Source of the DNA: Heloderma charlesbogerti
Lineage: Eukaryota > Chordata > Lepidosauria > Squamata > Helodermatidae
DNA: 64,000 bases
Direction of reading: 5' to 3'
Assembly: GCA_026122225.1 (NCBI GenBank)
Contig: JANEZZ010000982.1
Coordinates: 305,501-369,500, forward strand
This document shows, piece after piece, positions 33,325 through 44,470 of this stretch. The position numbers and the translations under genes are program-made. The notes under the pieces were generated by a model. That model was not told where the DNA came from, ran no database searches, and saw only the letters and a list, made by a program, of their open reading frames with translations. Positions within the stretch are counted from its first letter, which is position 1. Each line of letters begins with the position of its first letter.

Positions 33325-33605
33325 TATTTATTTATTAAATTTTTATACCGCCCAATAGCCAAAGCTCTCTGGGCGGTTCAAAACAATTAAAATGATAAAA
33401 TACAAAACAATAAAATATCCATAAAATACAATATAAAAGTTTAAAACTCTGTCTGTCTGTCTATCCACCCACCCACCCACCCACCAACCCATCTATCTAT
33501 GATCAAACAGAACCTAGCAGAGAGAAATGTAAAACATAGCACCAGATAAAAGCAAACTAAAAAACTAAATGCTTGGGAGAATAAAAAGGCCTTCACCTGG
33601 CCCCG
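33325..33605 (-). repeat. L2-like LINE tail with (GTCT)n and (CCAC)n
   Basis: TTTTTATACCGCCCAATAGC and AGCTCTCTGGGCGGTTCAAA are the terminal LINE block in reverse. Inside or after it are (GTCT)n at about 33447-33465 and (CCAC)n at about 33465-33485. AAAAGGCCTTCACCTGGCC at about 33585 is the coding-side junction. Confidence 0.65.
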
Positions 33606-34054
33606 AAGCAAGCACGAAGTAGGACTCAGGGGTTGGGCGAGTGGGGCTCAAGGGCGTGGGCTGGGGGCATTCCCGGATGGAATCACGCACCTGCGCCATC
33701 CCTACTTCTAGCCTTGCTCCTTGTTTCCCCTCTACCCCATTGCCTGTAATTTCCCCTCCCTCCCAGTCTCTAGCCTCACTATTTCTCTCCTCCACCCTTC
33801 TTTAGCTCACTTTTGACTAACCAGGCCCCCATGGCATTATGTGACTAGCCACATCCTTCATGGAAGCCATTTTGTGGTGATACCCACAGAAGTTTCTCAA
33901 ATCCCCAAACATGTCCATGGGTCCAAAAAGGTTGTGGACCCTTGCTCTAGAGCAATGGGACATCTACAACTGAGGGGCAACTACCAAGAATACTTCTCAA
34001 AGTACAACACAGCATTAAGTGGATCATCATAATTGTTAGCTCATAAGGGCTAGC

Positions 34055-34190
34055 TCAGCCTTTCCCAATCTTGTGCTTTCTGGATGTTTTGGACTACAAT
34101 TCCTGTCAGCCCCAGTCAGCATGGCCATTGGCCATGGCTGGTGGATCTTGTCATCCAAAACAACTGGAAGATACCAGTTCGAGGACAGGC
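34055..34190. mobile_element. Palindromic MITE (TTTTGGACTACAATTCCTG type)
   Basis: GGATGTTTTGGACTACAATT faces CTTGTCATCCAAAACAACTG around CAGCATGGCCATTGGCCATG. Confidence 0.7.
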
Positions 34191-34199
34191 CGAGGTAGC

Positions 34200-36435
34200 T
34201 ATTTGCTCAAGTTACTGGTTTCTGCTGTCTCTTCTGTCATATTATAATCTGAATAATATGGGTTAATCTCTAGAAGGGTTAATTTGTGGAATATCTCAGG
34301 TGATTGCCAGATGAAATGGCTGCCTGTTTCAAATCACCTCCAGGTCTATCAGTCTAAAATAGGGGCAGAGGAACGGATGGGGTAAAAAGTTACAAGTACC
34401 CTCTCACCCCGACCGCAGATACTTTTCTCTCTGTCTTTATACAGCATGGAAAAACAACGTAGTGGGCAAGTTTGCTTTTCAGCAATCTTGGCCGTTACAT
34501 ATATTTCCTATCCCACATCATACAACGTTACTGCTTTCAAAGTTGTTGGACAAAAGGACCATAATAATGCTCTTTAAAAATAATGTGTGCACATTCTTTT
34601 CCAATGGAACCTCTTATTAGATTGTCTTAATATTTTCAGGTTGCTTTATAATCCGAAAAGGGTTCAGTTGCATTTCTCTGGCTACTTAAATTTCTGGAGC
34701 AGACTTCAGTATGGTTACTCCAGAGTCCACAGCCAGAAGATTGCGACGTTAATTCATTTTACAGCCACCAGTGAAAAAATCACCAAGAGCTTTGCCATCC
34801 ACCGATCCTTTACTAGGTTCAAGCTGTTTCTGTGGATAGACGTAAAGTAGTTGTTATCTTTTCTAAGATTCTGTGCTTTGATTAGACATGATAAGGTCAT
34901 GTGCATCATAAGGTTTTTTTTTCTTTCTTTCCCCCGTTCATTGGTTTGAACTTATACTCTGTCTGTGGATTGTTTTACTTTAGAAAAAGCATTGAAACAG
35001 AAAGATAATGCGAGAGAGAGAGAGAGAGAGAGAATACAAAATATTAAGCATGATTGCTATTTATTTCATTTGTTTCCCTATCAGTCGATAGCCTCTTTGG
35101 CCATATGGGATTCTTCACACCTATTTAATTTTTAAAATGTTAGGTTTTTTTTTTTTAATCACAGCTTTGAGGTGAATATAGAAGACATAAGGGGTGTATG
35201 TGTGTGTGTGTGTGGCGTATGTGTGTACATACACACATGGATCATATACCACCCACATATACACATTTAGTTAGAATCTTGCTAGTTTCACTGACAAGAG
35301 TCTGTTTCTATAGTTCTGTTCTTCACACAATGGAAAAAGTTTATATATAGCTCCAGAGATGGCTCCAATTTGGCCCAAGGTGTTTCTACGCCTTCCTTTT
35401 TCTGCTTTTATATTGTTATGTAATTGTAAGCATATTACATAATTTTGTACAGCATTAAAATATGTGTGGGTGTGAGATGGCATATACAACAAAGAGGGCA
35501 AAGCTTGGTTCTTATATGTTTATTATGACTCCTCTGTGCATAATTTGGATTTGATTTATTGTGGCAACGATGATAATTATTGTGAGGCTTCAGAGTTTGG
35601 GCTCTGAATTCAGTTCTTGGTTAGCCCAAATGTGTGTGTTGTTAATATGTTTGAGTTCTGAAGTTAAATTCAGAGTATATGAAACATTTCTGAATGTTTA
35701 ACTGTTTGCTAGTTTGTTTTTTAAAAAGCTACAAACTTGAAAAATGATTGATCAACTAATGCTTTACTTGGGGCCTCAAATTATTTTGTTTTTCTAAGTG
35801 CTTAAAAAAAAACATGCACCCCAATTACACATGGGGAAACTGAGGAATAAACTCTTCAAAGTTTGCAGCTGGGAATGAACCTCGCATCTCCTGGCATCCA
35901 GTTCTGTCTTTTATCTTGAAGACTGCCCTTTGCCATATTCCCCATTTTAAGTTTCTAGGAACTGCAAATTACAGATTTCTAGCAGTAGTCCAATTACAAC
36001 CTCTAAAGGTCTCGCTCTGGCAGGATGAAATATAATACTTAAATTACTTAAATATGTAAAGTAGGGGGCTTTGGAATATCATTAATAATGATAGGCTCAG
36101 GGATATTTACAGCTTCTGATACTCCTTCCCCCCCTCCTGCCGCTTTGATGGAGGTGGAAATGTAGCCTCTGCTGTTGCCAATGATCTGAGCATGTGACAA
36201 ATACATTTGGACTTAAAACAGTTGAATAGCTAGTCTCTTAAGCAGTATGCCTGAAGTGATATACTCAGGGCATCTCTGCTAGTGATGGCATGAATATCTG
36301 ATTTCCAATTCCAGAAGTAAAAATCACGTATTTAGAGTTTGCAGATGAGTGACCCAAATAAGACAGCGGGTCTCTGAACAGTTCTCATGGATCTGTGGGG
36401 TGAAAGGGGAGGGGGAACCCCAGGGTAACTTGTGC
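34200..36435. other. Repeat-poor intron, nothing recognised
   Basis: No gene or clear transposon. Microsatellites: (GA)n at about 35012-35032 and (GT)n at about 35199-35214. The 36060-36130 stretch, with TATCATTAATAATGATAGGC, contains a short palindrome. Confidence 0.45.
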
Positions 36436-36439
36436 CCTG

Positions 36440-36520
36440 AAGGCTGCAATCCTATACACATTTACATGGGAGTAAACGATTGAACTCATTAGGCATGTGT
36501 AGGCTTGCAATGGAATTCTA
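36440..36520. repeat. Short interspersed repeat (GGCTGCAATCCTAT type)
   Basis: GGCTGCAATCCTATACACAT and ATGTGTAGGCTTGCAATGG are imperfect inverted arms. Same group as 51190-51275. Confidence 0.6.
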
Positions 36521-36869
36521 TTATTAAAAATGGGAAAGTTGAACAATGGCAGGCTTGCAGGGGGGTGATGAGCTAAGGATAGGCTGGGGAAAGTAACAGC
36601 TGCTTCATCTTTCTTGATGAAAATGAGCAAGAGAGCCTCCGAGAGCGCAACCACCCCCTCCACCAAAAGAAAGGTAGGGAACTTGAGGGGTTCGTAGTTA
36701 GTTGGCTATAGAATATGCTCAGAATATGTACAGAATATGAGTCTGCTGCAGAATATGTTAATGGGACCAAAGATATGTTGCATGTGTCTGTGTGTCAGAG
36801 AGAGAGAGAGAGAGAGAGAGATTTGTTGGGGGGGTATGGGGGGGGCTCTGCTTTCTTATAGGGTCTATC

Positions 36870-37257
36870 TAGGGATGTACAGACTGTTTAAAATCCACTC
36901 TGTTTCCTGGATTGTCACCCGCCTTTTGTTCCAATGTCCGCTCACAGATGGATGTGAATTATGTTTTCTCATCATGCAGAAAAATATAATAAGTAGGTAA
37001 GAAGTTTCTTAACCATTTAGATAATTTACCTTAGTACGTAACATTTAGCATATTGTCCCCCATTCTGTTCAACTTTTCTTCAGCAGAGACTCACGTATGT
37101 GCCTATGAATAAATATGCATACATTTCGGGAAAGTAAAAACAAACATCCAAACATCCATGGGCACAGTGCAGCTTGAGGGGGTCGGATTCCTCAGGTCGG
37201 ATTCTGAGAAATCCGAGCTCATTATTTCCTACATCTTTAATTTCTCCAGCATTCTTA
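36870..37257 (+). mobile_element. hAT-type MITE, AT-rich class, perfect TSD
   Basis: 388 bp, from TAGGGATGTACAGACTG to TCTCCAGCATTCTTA, flanked by perfect GGTCTATC copies (36862-36869 and 37258-37265). It faces the element at 37453-37865 head-on, making a large inverted repeat in the SOX5 intron. Confidence 0.9.
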
Positions 37258-37452
37258 GGTCTATCCCAGCAGCGGTGCACACAGGTATTCTTAGGATCTG
37301 GACGTCATGGTTTTATAGGGGTCTTTTGATAGTGATGGGTCTTATTTCACTTCTTTCAAAGTGTGGTGTGCCAGCCCTGCTGCATTTGGGGGCTCTCCAG
37401 CTCATTTTGCTGAGTGGAGCCCTGCACTTCGGCCTCAGAGTCCTGCCCTGAG

Positions 37453-37865
37453 TAGGGATGCTGGAGAAATTTGGGACACAGACTAAAATGAGCTCAGATT
37501 TCTAATAATCCGACCTGTGGAATCCACTGCAGAGTGACTGACCCCCTTAGGCCGTGCAGAGTCCGTGGACTTTCAGATGATTTTTTAACTTTCCCAAAAT
37601 TTACGCATATTCATTTGTAGGAAAATATGAAAGTTTCTGCTGAGGAAATGTTGAATGGAATGGGGGACAATCCGCCAAATATTACAGACTGAAGTAAATT
37701 ATATAAATACTTCCGTAAATACTAACATAATTATTTGTGGATTTTTCTGCATGATGAAAAAAAAAAATCACCTGCATCCATCTGTGGGCGGATGATGGAA
37801 CGAAAGGCACCTGACAATCCGCGAAACACAGACAGAGCGTATTTTACACAGCCCGTACATCCCTA
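37453..37865 (-). mobile_element. hAT-type MITE, AT-rich class, reverse orientation
   Basis: 413 bp. Starts TAGGGATGCTGGAGAAATTT and ends CAGCCCGTACATCCCTA. Flanked by GCCCTGAG and GCCCTGAA (7 of 8). It is the reverse complement in layout of 36870-37257, 195 bp away. Confidence 0.88.
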
Positions 37866-38394
37866 GCCCTGAATGCACCACAGTATCCCAGTACTTGAAT
37901 TCTGGGATGGTAGAGTAGAGGGTGCTTAATGAAACCCAGCAGCTGCCCCATCCCTGAATTCTCCCTCGTGGGGAGCAGCTGAGGGCCACATGTGGCCAAG
38001 GGTGACCCACCTGTGCTTTAGACTGAGCACAGGAGATATACCACTCCCTGCCAATCAATTAGCAATGTCTGTCAGCAGCAGTCACTGTCGAAGAGGCTTC
38101 TCCTTCTCCAGGCTGCAGTTCTTTGAAGAGGGGAGTGAGCTTTATTAAATGCTGCATCTTCCCCTGCCCCATTCCCCTGGCAGTGCTTGCTGGAACACAT
38201 TGTCAGAAGAAGGTGTTGTTTCAAGTGTTTTGTTGAAGACCTGATAAGGGGACCATCCTGCCAGGGTAACCATTTGTTGGGATGTTCTTGTTCTGTTTTG
38301 GCTCGAAGGCCCCTGGAGTGGGGAATATGTTTAGCAGGAAGTTCAAGAGAAAAATGGGTTGCTGATAAAGTGGCCATTTACACATTGCCAAAAC

Positions 38395-38940
38395 AGAGGA
38401 AATGCATCACCAAGAAAGGGGATACCATTTTGCATAACCACCTCCCCTATATACACCAAATCAACTCCTGAGAAGGTCTTACTGGTTGTTTCATGACCAA
38501 CAGTGGGCCTTTTCAGCAGTAGCACCCACGCTCTGGAATACTCTGCCACATGTGGTTCGAGAGCAGAAACTGTGGCAAGCTTCACACACCTCTTGAAAAT
38601 ACATTTGTTCACTCAGCCTTTCCCTAGCTTGTAATCGATCATGGCACAACTCTGCTTTACTGTTTTTATTGTAGTGTTTTTAAGGTATTTATTGTTTTAT
38701 ACTGTTTTCACATTGTATTGTATGTGTTCGTATGTAAACCACTTGGAAACCCTGGGATGTGAAATAGTATAGAAGCAGCATAAATAAAAATAATTAAAAA
38801 AATGAATAGGTGTAAATTTAGAAGAAGGAAAAACAACCCCTGTTATTTAAATAGGAATACAGAAGATCTCACCATAGTGAAGAAGAGTGATTAGGTGACC
38901 TGTGTGCCTGTTCAGTCTGCTGCCAGGTGCTCACTGTTGA
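38395..38940 (+). mobile_element. L2-like LINE 3' end inside an older repeat
   Basis: From about 38470 to 38805, codons such as AFSAVAPTLWNTLPH and the tail with AACCACTTGGAAACCCTGGG then ATAAATAAAAATAAT mark an L2-like 3' end. The flanks, GAAATGCATCACCAAGAAAG (38399) and GTGACCTGTGTGCCTGTTCA (38895), both recur together at 58497-58650 without the LINE. The LINE therefore inserted into a pre-existing unclassified repeat. Confidence 0.6.
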
Positions 38941-39627
38941 TGGGCAACTTCAAGGCTCCTGTTCGCCCCTTCTTACGGTGCTTTTGACTGTAAACCAGAG
39001 TTGCACTTGACAGTCCATGACACAGAGGAGACTTTCAAACAGAGGATTGTCCTCTTCCAGCTGTACACAACAGAGAACTATCCTCTGTAACGTAGGACAG
39101 CGGGCCAACCGAGAACTTGCCGAATGCTTCAGTGTGTATCCTCTTATCACAAGGAAAGGACTGGTGACTGTCATGGGAGCAAAGAAGAATCTCTTGGCCT
39201 CCAGCTACTCTAGCTATAGAGCATGGATTCCGCCTGTAGACCATGTAAACTTAGATTGCCAAAGTGAGAGATGGAAATATTTCTTCAAATTGGAATTTGA
39301 CGTTGTTATTCTAAGTGCTTCCTTATGAGATGCATCAAACAAATAATAATAGGGTCAGAACTACATGTTACACATCGGTTCCTTAATTCTTTGGGGGACA
39401 CTGTTTTAATACAATAGAGCCAGCTGCAGAGGGAGCGGGCTTCTTAATCCTTTTCCCTTTTTCTGCTGAAAATCACCACCTGGCAGCTTTTAAGATAAAC
39501 AATATCTTTCCTTCTGGTTATTATTGCAGAAGCTCCTGGTGGCATGGCAGTTCTCAGCAGAAAAAATGGCATCAGGGGAAAGCGTTACAGGATCCTCCCC
39601 CTCTTCACCTGATTTTCCTCTGTGATG

Positions 39628-39630
39628 TGT

Positions 39631-39664
<34 letters not shown>

Positions 39665-39686
39665 ATAAATAAATAAATAAATAAAT
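39628..39686. repeat. (GT)n and (AAAT)n microsatellites
   Basis: (GT)n at about 39628-39661 followed within ten bases by (AAAT)n at about 39667-39685. Confidence 0.9.
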
Positions 39687-39763
39687 CACGGAACTGCCAT
39701 GTCTTTCTATTGTTGAACTGAATAAGCACAACTGCAAGAGTTTAAAACACATATGCAAAGTAT

Positions 39764-39876
39764 TTTGTTGTTGTTGTTGTTCAGTCGTTCAGTCGTGTCC
39801 GACTCTTCGTGACCCCATGGACCATAGCACGCCAGGCCTTCCTGTCCTGCGTTCTCTCCCGGAGCGTGCTCAAGTT
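39764..39876 (-). mobile_element. BovB LINE, 3' end, with 14-bp target duplication
   Basis: The 113-bp insert starts TTGTTGTTGTTG and contains CAGTCGTGTCCGACTCTTCG and CGGAGCGTGCTCAAG. On the minus strand it encodes RKAWRAMVHGVTKSRTRLND, the conserved BovB ORF2 C-terminus, uninterrupted. It is flanked by identical CATATGCAAAGTAT (39750-39763 and 39877-39890). It is a severely truncated but young-looking insertion. Confidence 0.95.
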
Positions 39877-39999
39877 CATATGCAAAGTATAATTTGCATT
39901 AATAAAATAAACACACACAATTGCATTAGTACAGTAGAGGGTAAGGCGGGATTGACTGTGGCTCACTGTTGAGCATATGCTCTGTGGCAAACCTGGGTT

Positions 40000-41105
40000 T
40001 GTGGCTGTGTAATGTGTGAACCGGGTCTTTGATGAAGCACATTTCGCTATTTGCAATTTTCTTTTTCTACCTTAATTATACATCTGGGGGAAATTAGTGG
40101 AATATTTTCTGGGAGCTGTGAATGCCTTCATCATTTAGCTTCAAATGCTAAACGATTGCCTCAATGCTTGTGTTTAAAGGCTAAAATTTAGGCGCCTTGT
40201 CTGAATACAAGGAGCCTGTTTTGCGATGCACTCGCACACTCTCACAATTTATACATACGAGATTCCATCCGTTTTCTTGGTGCTTGGTTTGAGCAGTTCA
40301 TAGAGGCTCTGTGTATATGAAAGGGAGCACTGTCCAAGTTTATGAATGGTATCACTTTTGTTGGTACCTTTAGGGAGAAAAAAAAAAGTGTGTGTGTGTG
40401 TATATGTGTGTGTTAATAAAACCTTGGATAGCCAATGATTTTTCTTCAACTGAATAATGAAAACAGCTACCAGCGCCAAAATCCTCTTCCTCCTTCGATG
40501 GCGGTCTCTTTCCCCCCGCCAAAAAATGGGGATTTTTTTTCCTGCAATGAAGAAAAGTTTCTTAGTTCTCCGTTTTAAAAATGGCCAAGTGTATTAAGCT
40601 ACTCCAGGCAAGTGGCCCTTACCACCCCAGATGGTTTATGGAAACAAAACACTGTTTGCTTAGGAATAAGTTGTATAGCGGTGTCTGTTGCCCGAGCACT
40701 ATGGAGCGTGTTAAATCAGGATGGAAGTTAATGGACCAAAGACACGCTGAGATTTTAACACTTTTCCATTTGAGCTAAATATACAGCTTTAAATCAGGAC
40801 AGCTGTCTTCCTTTAATATCACAACGAGGGGAACAAAAGATGGATGGTAGATATACATTCCACACAAACTGCAGTCATTTTGACCAAGAGCTGCTTCAGA
40901 CTTTTCTGACAATTGTGTTTGCCATGGCTCTGGTGTTCCACCTCATAAACTCATCTGCTCGGTTAGCACATTACACTAAACTGTGTTTCAGAGTTATGAG
41001 GATGAGCTTCAGAGAGCCTCAGACTGGTACGCTCGCCCCCTTCCCTCTCCTCCAGCACAGCCACGAGGAGGAGTTGGGACGCTTTTGTATTAGATTAAGC
41101 ACATT
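40000..41105. other. Intron, nothing recognised
   Basis: Single-copy-looking AT-rich sequence. An open frame of 95 codons at 40840-41127 has no familiar domain. A (GT)n run lies at 40389-40400. Confidence 0.45.
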
Positions 41106-41109
41106 TAGT

Positions 41110-41240
41110 GTGATGTCGGTACACTAAATGGTGGTTAATCTTAACAATGGTTTGTTGAAATAAGCCAGCTTCTTAAACTATGATTTGAAGTTGGTTTGTT
41201 TCAACAAACTATAGTTCAAATTAACCACAGATGGTTGGCT
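41110..41240. mobile_element. Imperfect palindromic repeat (GGTTTGTTGAAA type)
   Basis: ATGGTTTGTTGAAATAAGCC and TTTGTTTCAACAAACTATAG pair as inverted arms around a GAAGTTGG centre. GGTGGTTAATC and AATTAACCAC form the outer pair. It is probably a MITE. Confidence 0.55.
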
Positions 41241-42079
41241 TTGGATGGCATGGCAAGCTGTAGCGAATCTCAAACAGAAGCAAAAGCTTCTGAACTCTTC
41301 CTTGCAGCTATGCCGGAGGAGAAATGGGGAGTGCACAAGTTTTGGGCTTGCTGCCGCCCACCTTCATAATACGAAGCTATTCTAATCCATGCTCCAAAAC
41401 TCTCAGAGACATGTTCCAGGGAGCCCTGATTGGCTGAAGCTCCCCCATGCATGTCCATCATGTGTTTAGTTCCCTGGTCAGTATCTGCATTTTTACAGGG
41501 GCTCTATTGTTGATTGAGTGATGGCTGAAAGGTTGTCAACGCTGATTCCACCCTGTGATTCATATCTGTGCACACTGCGATGCAGGGAAAAAAGCTCGAC
41601 AAAGCCCTCCTCATACTAGACACTTCCGCTGCACTCTCAGATTTTTCTTGTCTTGACTTGTGGACAGGAGCGAGCAGCTGATGTGCATAAGGAGAGGACT
41701 CGGCCAAAGCCTCTGTCACTATTCACACTGATCTGAGAGAGAGAGAGAGTTCAGGAGCCCTTTGCCCCATGACTTCGCTTGGGAGAAAGTAGCCAGGATG
41801 CATAATAAAGGGATTGTGTCCTTGTGATCAGAAGCTATGTTGGGTGCTAAATGGGCAGCCCCTGTGGTAGGATCACCATCTGTCTTCTTTTACAGGGGAC
41901 TATCCTCTCTTTGAGCTGTCCTGTCCAATTTCATTTTAAAAGATAATGAACCATAATAACAGTTGCCCAACAACAGCTCACACCTGGAAAGCAGACTGAA
42001 CAGGCAGGCACACAGGTCACCCGATCACAGCCTTCCACACTATAGTGAGATTTACTGTATTTCTAAATAAATTAATTTC

Positions 42080-42136
42080 ATATAATATAATATAATATAA
42101 TATAATATAATATAATATAATATAATATAATATATA
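42080..42136. repeat. (TATAA)n pentanucleotide microsatellite
   Basis: Around eleven TATAA units, ending in TATATATAG beside the retroelement remnant. Confidence 0.95.
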
Positions 42137-42139
42137 TAG

Positions 42140-42663
42140 TCAAGGGCTCCTTGGAGGCCTCTCTCAGTCTAATCTAGTAGCCAAGACCAGACACAGACAA
42201 ATGGATTCTTTTCAAAGCTTTATTCCTCTTTTACAACTTAACAACTCTACTGTTAGCAACTAGATATGAGCAGCAGAGTACCTATGCCCTACGTTGGAGC
42301 AGTTGGTCCCTGTTTGAAAGGGAATTACTGACAGACCCCTGAAGTTAAGGACTAGGGAGAGTCCCTCCCCTTTTCCCTTGGATCCTCTGGGCGCAGCCAT
42401 TGTTTGCGCGCCAACCGGGCACTACGCCTCCTTTCTGCGCCCTCCATTTGGTGCCGCTCTCTGCATCGGCGTCGCGCGTCCATCAAGTCTGCTTCCCGCG
42501 CTCTGTCACTCCCACGACTGCTATCTAAGCTAGGAATGCTGGTGGGAGGAATCTCCATCAGCTGTTGGCCCTGGGAAAGAGGAGCGCGCTCTTCTCCCAG
42601 GAGCGACTCCTCTTCCTCAGAATCAGAACTACTCTGGGATTCTATGGGCTCAGTGTCCACCCT
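42140..42663 (-). mobile_element. Probable retroelement 3' end, class uncertain
   Basis: On the minus strand, 42660-42352 keeps an open frame. It has an acidic stretch (SDSEEEESLLGEERAPL), then an Arg-rich stretch (ERRRSARLARKQW), then a stop at 42352. Past the stop come GGGGTCTGTCAGTAATTCC and a polyadenylation-signal context (GAGGAATAAAGC, about 42220). The unusual GC-rich open frame followed by a poly(A) signal suggests the 3' end of an LTR or similar retroelement. No reverse transcriptase or integrase is present, and I cannot name the family. Confidence 0.4.
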
Positions 42664-42671
42664 GACATACA

Positions 42672-42730
<59 letters not shown>
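42664..42730. repeat. (ATAC)n then (AT)n microsatellite
   Basis: About nine CATA units pass into about fifteen AT units, directly at the 5' edge of the retroelement remnant. Confidence 0.95.
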
Positions 42731-42733
<3 letters not shown>

Positions 42734-42974
42734 CACATTCAAAATTTATACAAAAATTTATACTTCTTTCCCCTCTTTTTTGATGATGCATTTCCTCCTT
42801 TTTGGCAATTCACAAGTAGCCACCCTACCTGTGGGCCAGATACGGCCCATAGACTGCCTGCAGCCTATCTCCTCTTTGCGAATATCAGTCCATCCATCAC
42901 ACTTTTATATGTTTCAGTGTGATAACACTATCACGAACATGATTACCATATGAAATGTGAAGCAAGTCTCAGTC

Positions 42975-43474
42975 TGTTTTAAGAGGAGACATGATAGAGG
43001 TCTACAAAATTATGCATCGTGTGGAGAATGTGGATAGGGAGATGTTTTTCTCCCTCTCTCAAGATACTAGAACCTGGGGTCATCCTATGAAGCTGATTGG
43101 TGGGAGATTCAGGACAGATGAAAGGAAGGGCTTCTTCACACAGCACATAGTTAAACTATGGAATTCGCTACCACAGGATGTGGTGATGGCCACCAATTTG
43201 GATGGCTTTAAAAGGGGGGTGGACAAATTCCTGGAGGAAAAGGCTATCAATGGCTACTAGCCCTGACGGCTATGTGCTACCTCCAGTACTAGAGGCAGTG
43301 AGCCTATGTATACCAGTTGCTGGGGAACATGGGTAGGAGGGTGCTGTTACGCTCATGCCTTGCTTGGGGGTTCCTAGTCGACAGCTGGTTGGCCACTGTG
43401 TGAACTGAATGCTGGGCTAGATGGACCCTTGGTCTGATCCAGCAGGGCTCTTCTGATGCTCTTATGTTCTTAAG
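42975..43474 (+). mobile_element. CR1-type LINE, 3' end
   Basis: Codons give VYKIMHRVENVDREMFFSLS, GGRFRTDERKGFFTQHIVKL, WNSLPQDVVMATNLDGFKRG and VDKFLEEKAINGY with a stop at 43258. This is an 89-codon uninterrupted ORF2 C-terminus. The tail ends TGATGCTCTTATGTTCTTA. It is the best-preserved CR1 fragment here. Confidence 0.92.
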
Positions 43475-43689
43475 GTTCAATGATGTGGAGACAGTGGCTA
43501 ATGTTGAATGAACTGGAAACCTATGAACTTGTGCCCAAGGCTACCGAAGTGCCTTACTGCCCGAGGTGAAGAACAACATAGCATCCCTCCTCCTCCCATG
43601 TACAGAAACCAACCAGACTGGCAGCTGAATGTTACTTCAGTGCTAGCAACAGGACAGCATCCTCCACTGCACCAGAGGGCCACAGGATA

Positions 43690-43795
43690 GCTTAGGTAGG
43701 GCAAGGCAGGCATGCACAGCGCACTCCCCTGAAACATATGCTGCTTGAGGCAGCTGCCTCACTTTGCCTAATGATAGGACCAGCCCTGCTTGAGC
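43690..43795. mobile_element. hAT-like MITE fragment (CAGGGCTGG ends)
   Basis: TGAGGCAGCTGCCTCACTTT, GCCTAATGATAGGACCAGCC and CTGC match the right part, in reverse, of 6800-7076. The left part is lost or lies in 43540-43690. Confidence 0.6.
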
Positions 43796-43824
43796 ATCAT
43801 TGCTAGTTCATACAGTCCTTTTCT

Positions 43825-43825
<1 letters not shown>

Positions 43826-43864
<39 letters not shown>

Positions 43865-43866
43865 TC
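43826..43866. repeat. (TTTC)n microsatellite
   Basis: About ten uninterrupted TTTC units. Confidence 0.95.
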
Positions 43867-44119
43867 ATGAAGTCAGTCTGACCTGTTCTACAAACCAGTT
43901 TTATGATTGTTTTATGAACTAGTTTTATTATTGTTTCAGTGCTTTCACTAAATTAGTCAAACCTTTGTCGCCTCCCTCTGCAGGCTTTGAACAGGGACAT
44001 GCTGACTTCAAGCTTGCTCACTTGCCATTGGGTTCACCTTGTCAAAAATGAGTCAGAAATGATAGTGTTAATTGGCCCTTCATCAAAAGCAACACACCTT
44101 CGTTTAATCCTTAAAGATG

Positions 44120-44470
44120 TGAGGGGCTGTGGCTCAGTGGTAGAGCCCCTAGTTTGCATGCAGAAAGTCCCTGGTTCAATCCCCAGCATCTCCAAGTAGG
44201 AGGGCTAGAAAAATTCCTGCCTAAAACCCTGGAGAGCCACTGCCAGTCAGTGTCAACACTACTGGGCTGAATCTATACATAGCAGTTATGCCATTATCAT
44301 ACCGTTATCCTAACTATTGGTATGCATGACATCAGTGGGTACCAATAGTTACGATAACGGTATGATAACGGTATGATAACAGTATAACTGCCATGTGTAG
44401 ATCCAGCCCTGGGCTAAATGTACCAATTGTCTGACTCAGAATAAGGCAGTTTCCTAAGTTCCTCTCATCA
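44120..44470 (+). repeat. tRNA-derived SINE interrupted by a MITE
   Basis: GTGGCTCAGTGGTAGAGC is a good A-box region and GGTTCAATCCCC a good B-box. AACCCTGGAGAGCCACTGCC and CAGAATAAGGCAGTTTCCTA follow. The SINE reads straight through at ACTACTGGGCT...AAATGTACC except for the inserted palindrome at about 44268-44408. Confidence 0.88.
44268..44408. mobile_element. Hairpin MITE inside the SINE
   Basis: Arms GGGCTGAATCTATACATAGC and its near-complement CATGTGTAGATCCAGCCC are inverted. ACTATTGGTA faces TACCAATAGT at the centre (TGCATGACATCAGTGGG loop). CTGGGCT is repeated on both sides, consistent with a 7- or 8-bp target duplication. Confidence 0.75.

Noticed and set aside
40840..41127. 95-codon open frame in the intron
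   Set aside because: No motif or familiar protein; length is within chance expectation for this much sequence.
44120..44200. Possible functional tRNA gene (good A and B boxes)
   Set aside because: The acceptor and anticodon stems do not pair, and the sequence continues into a SINE body seen elsewhere in the window.
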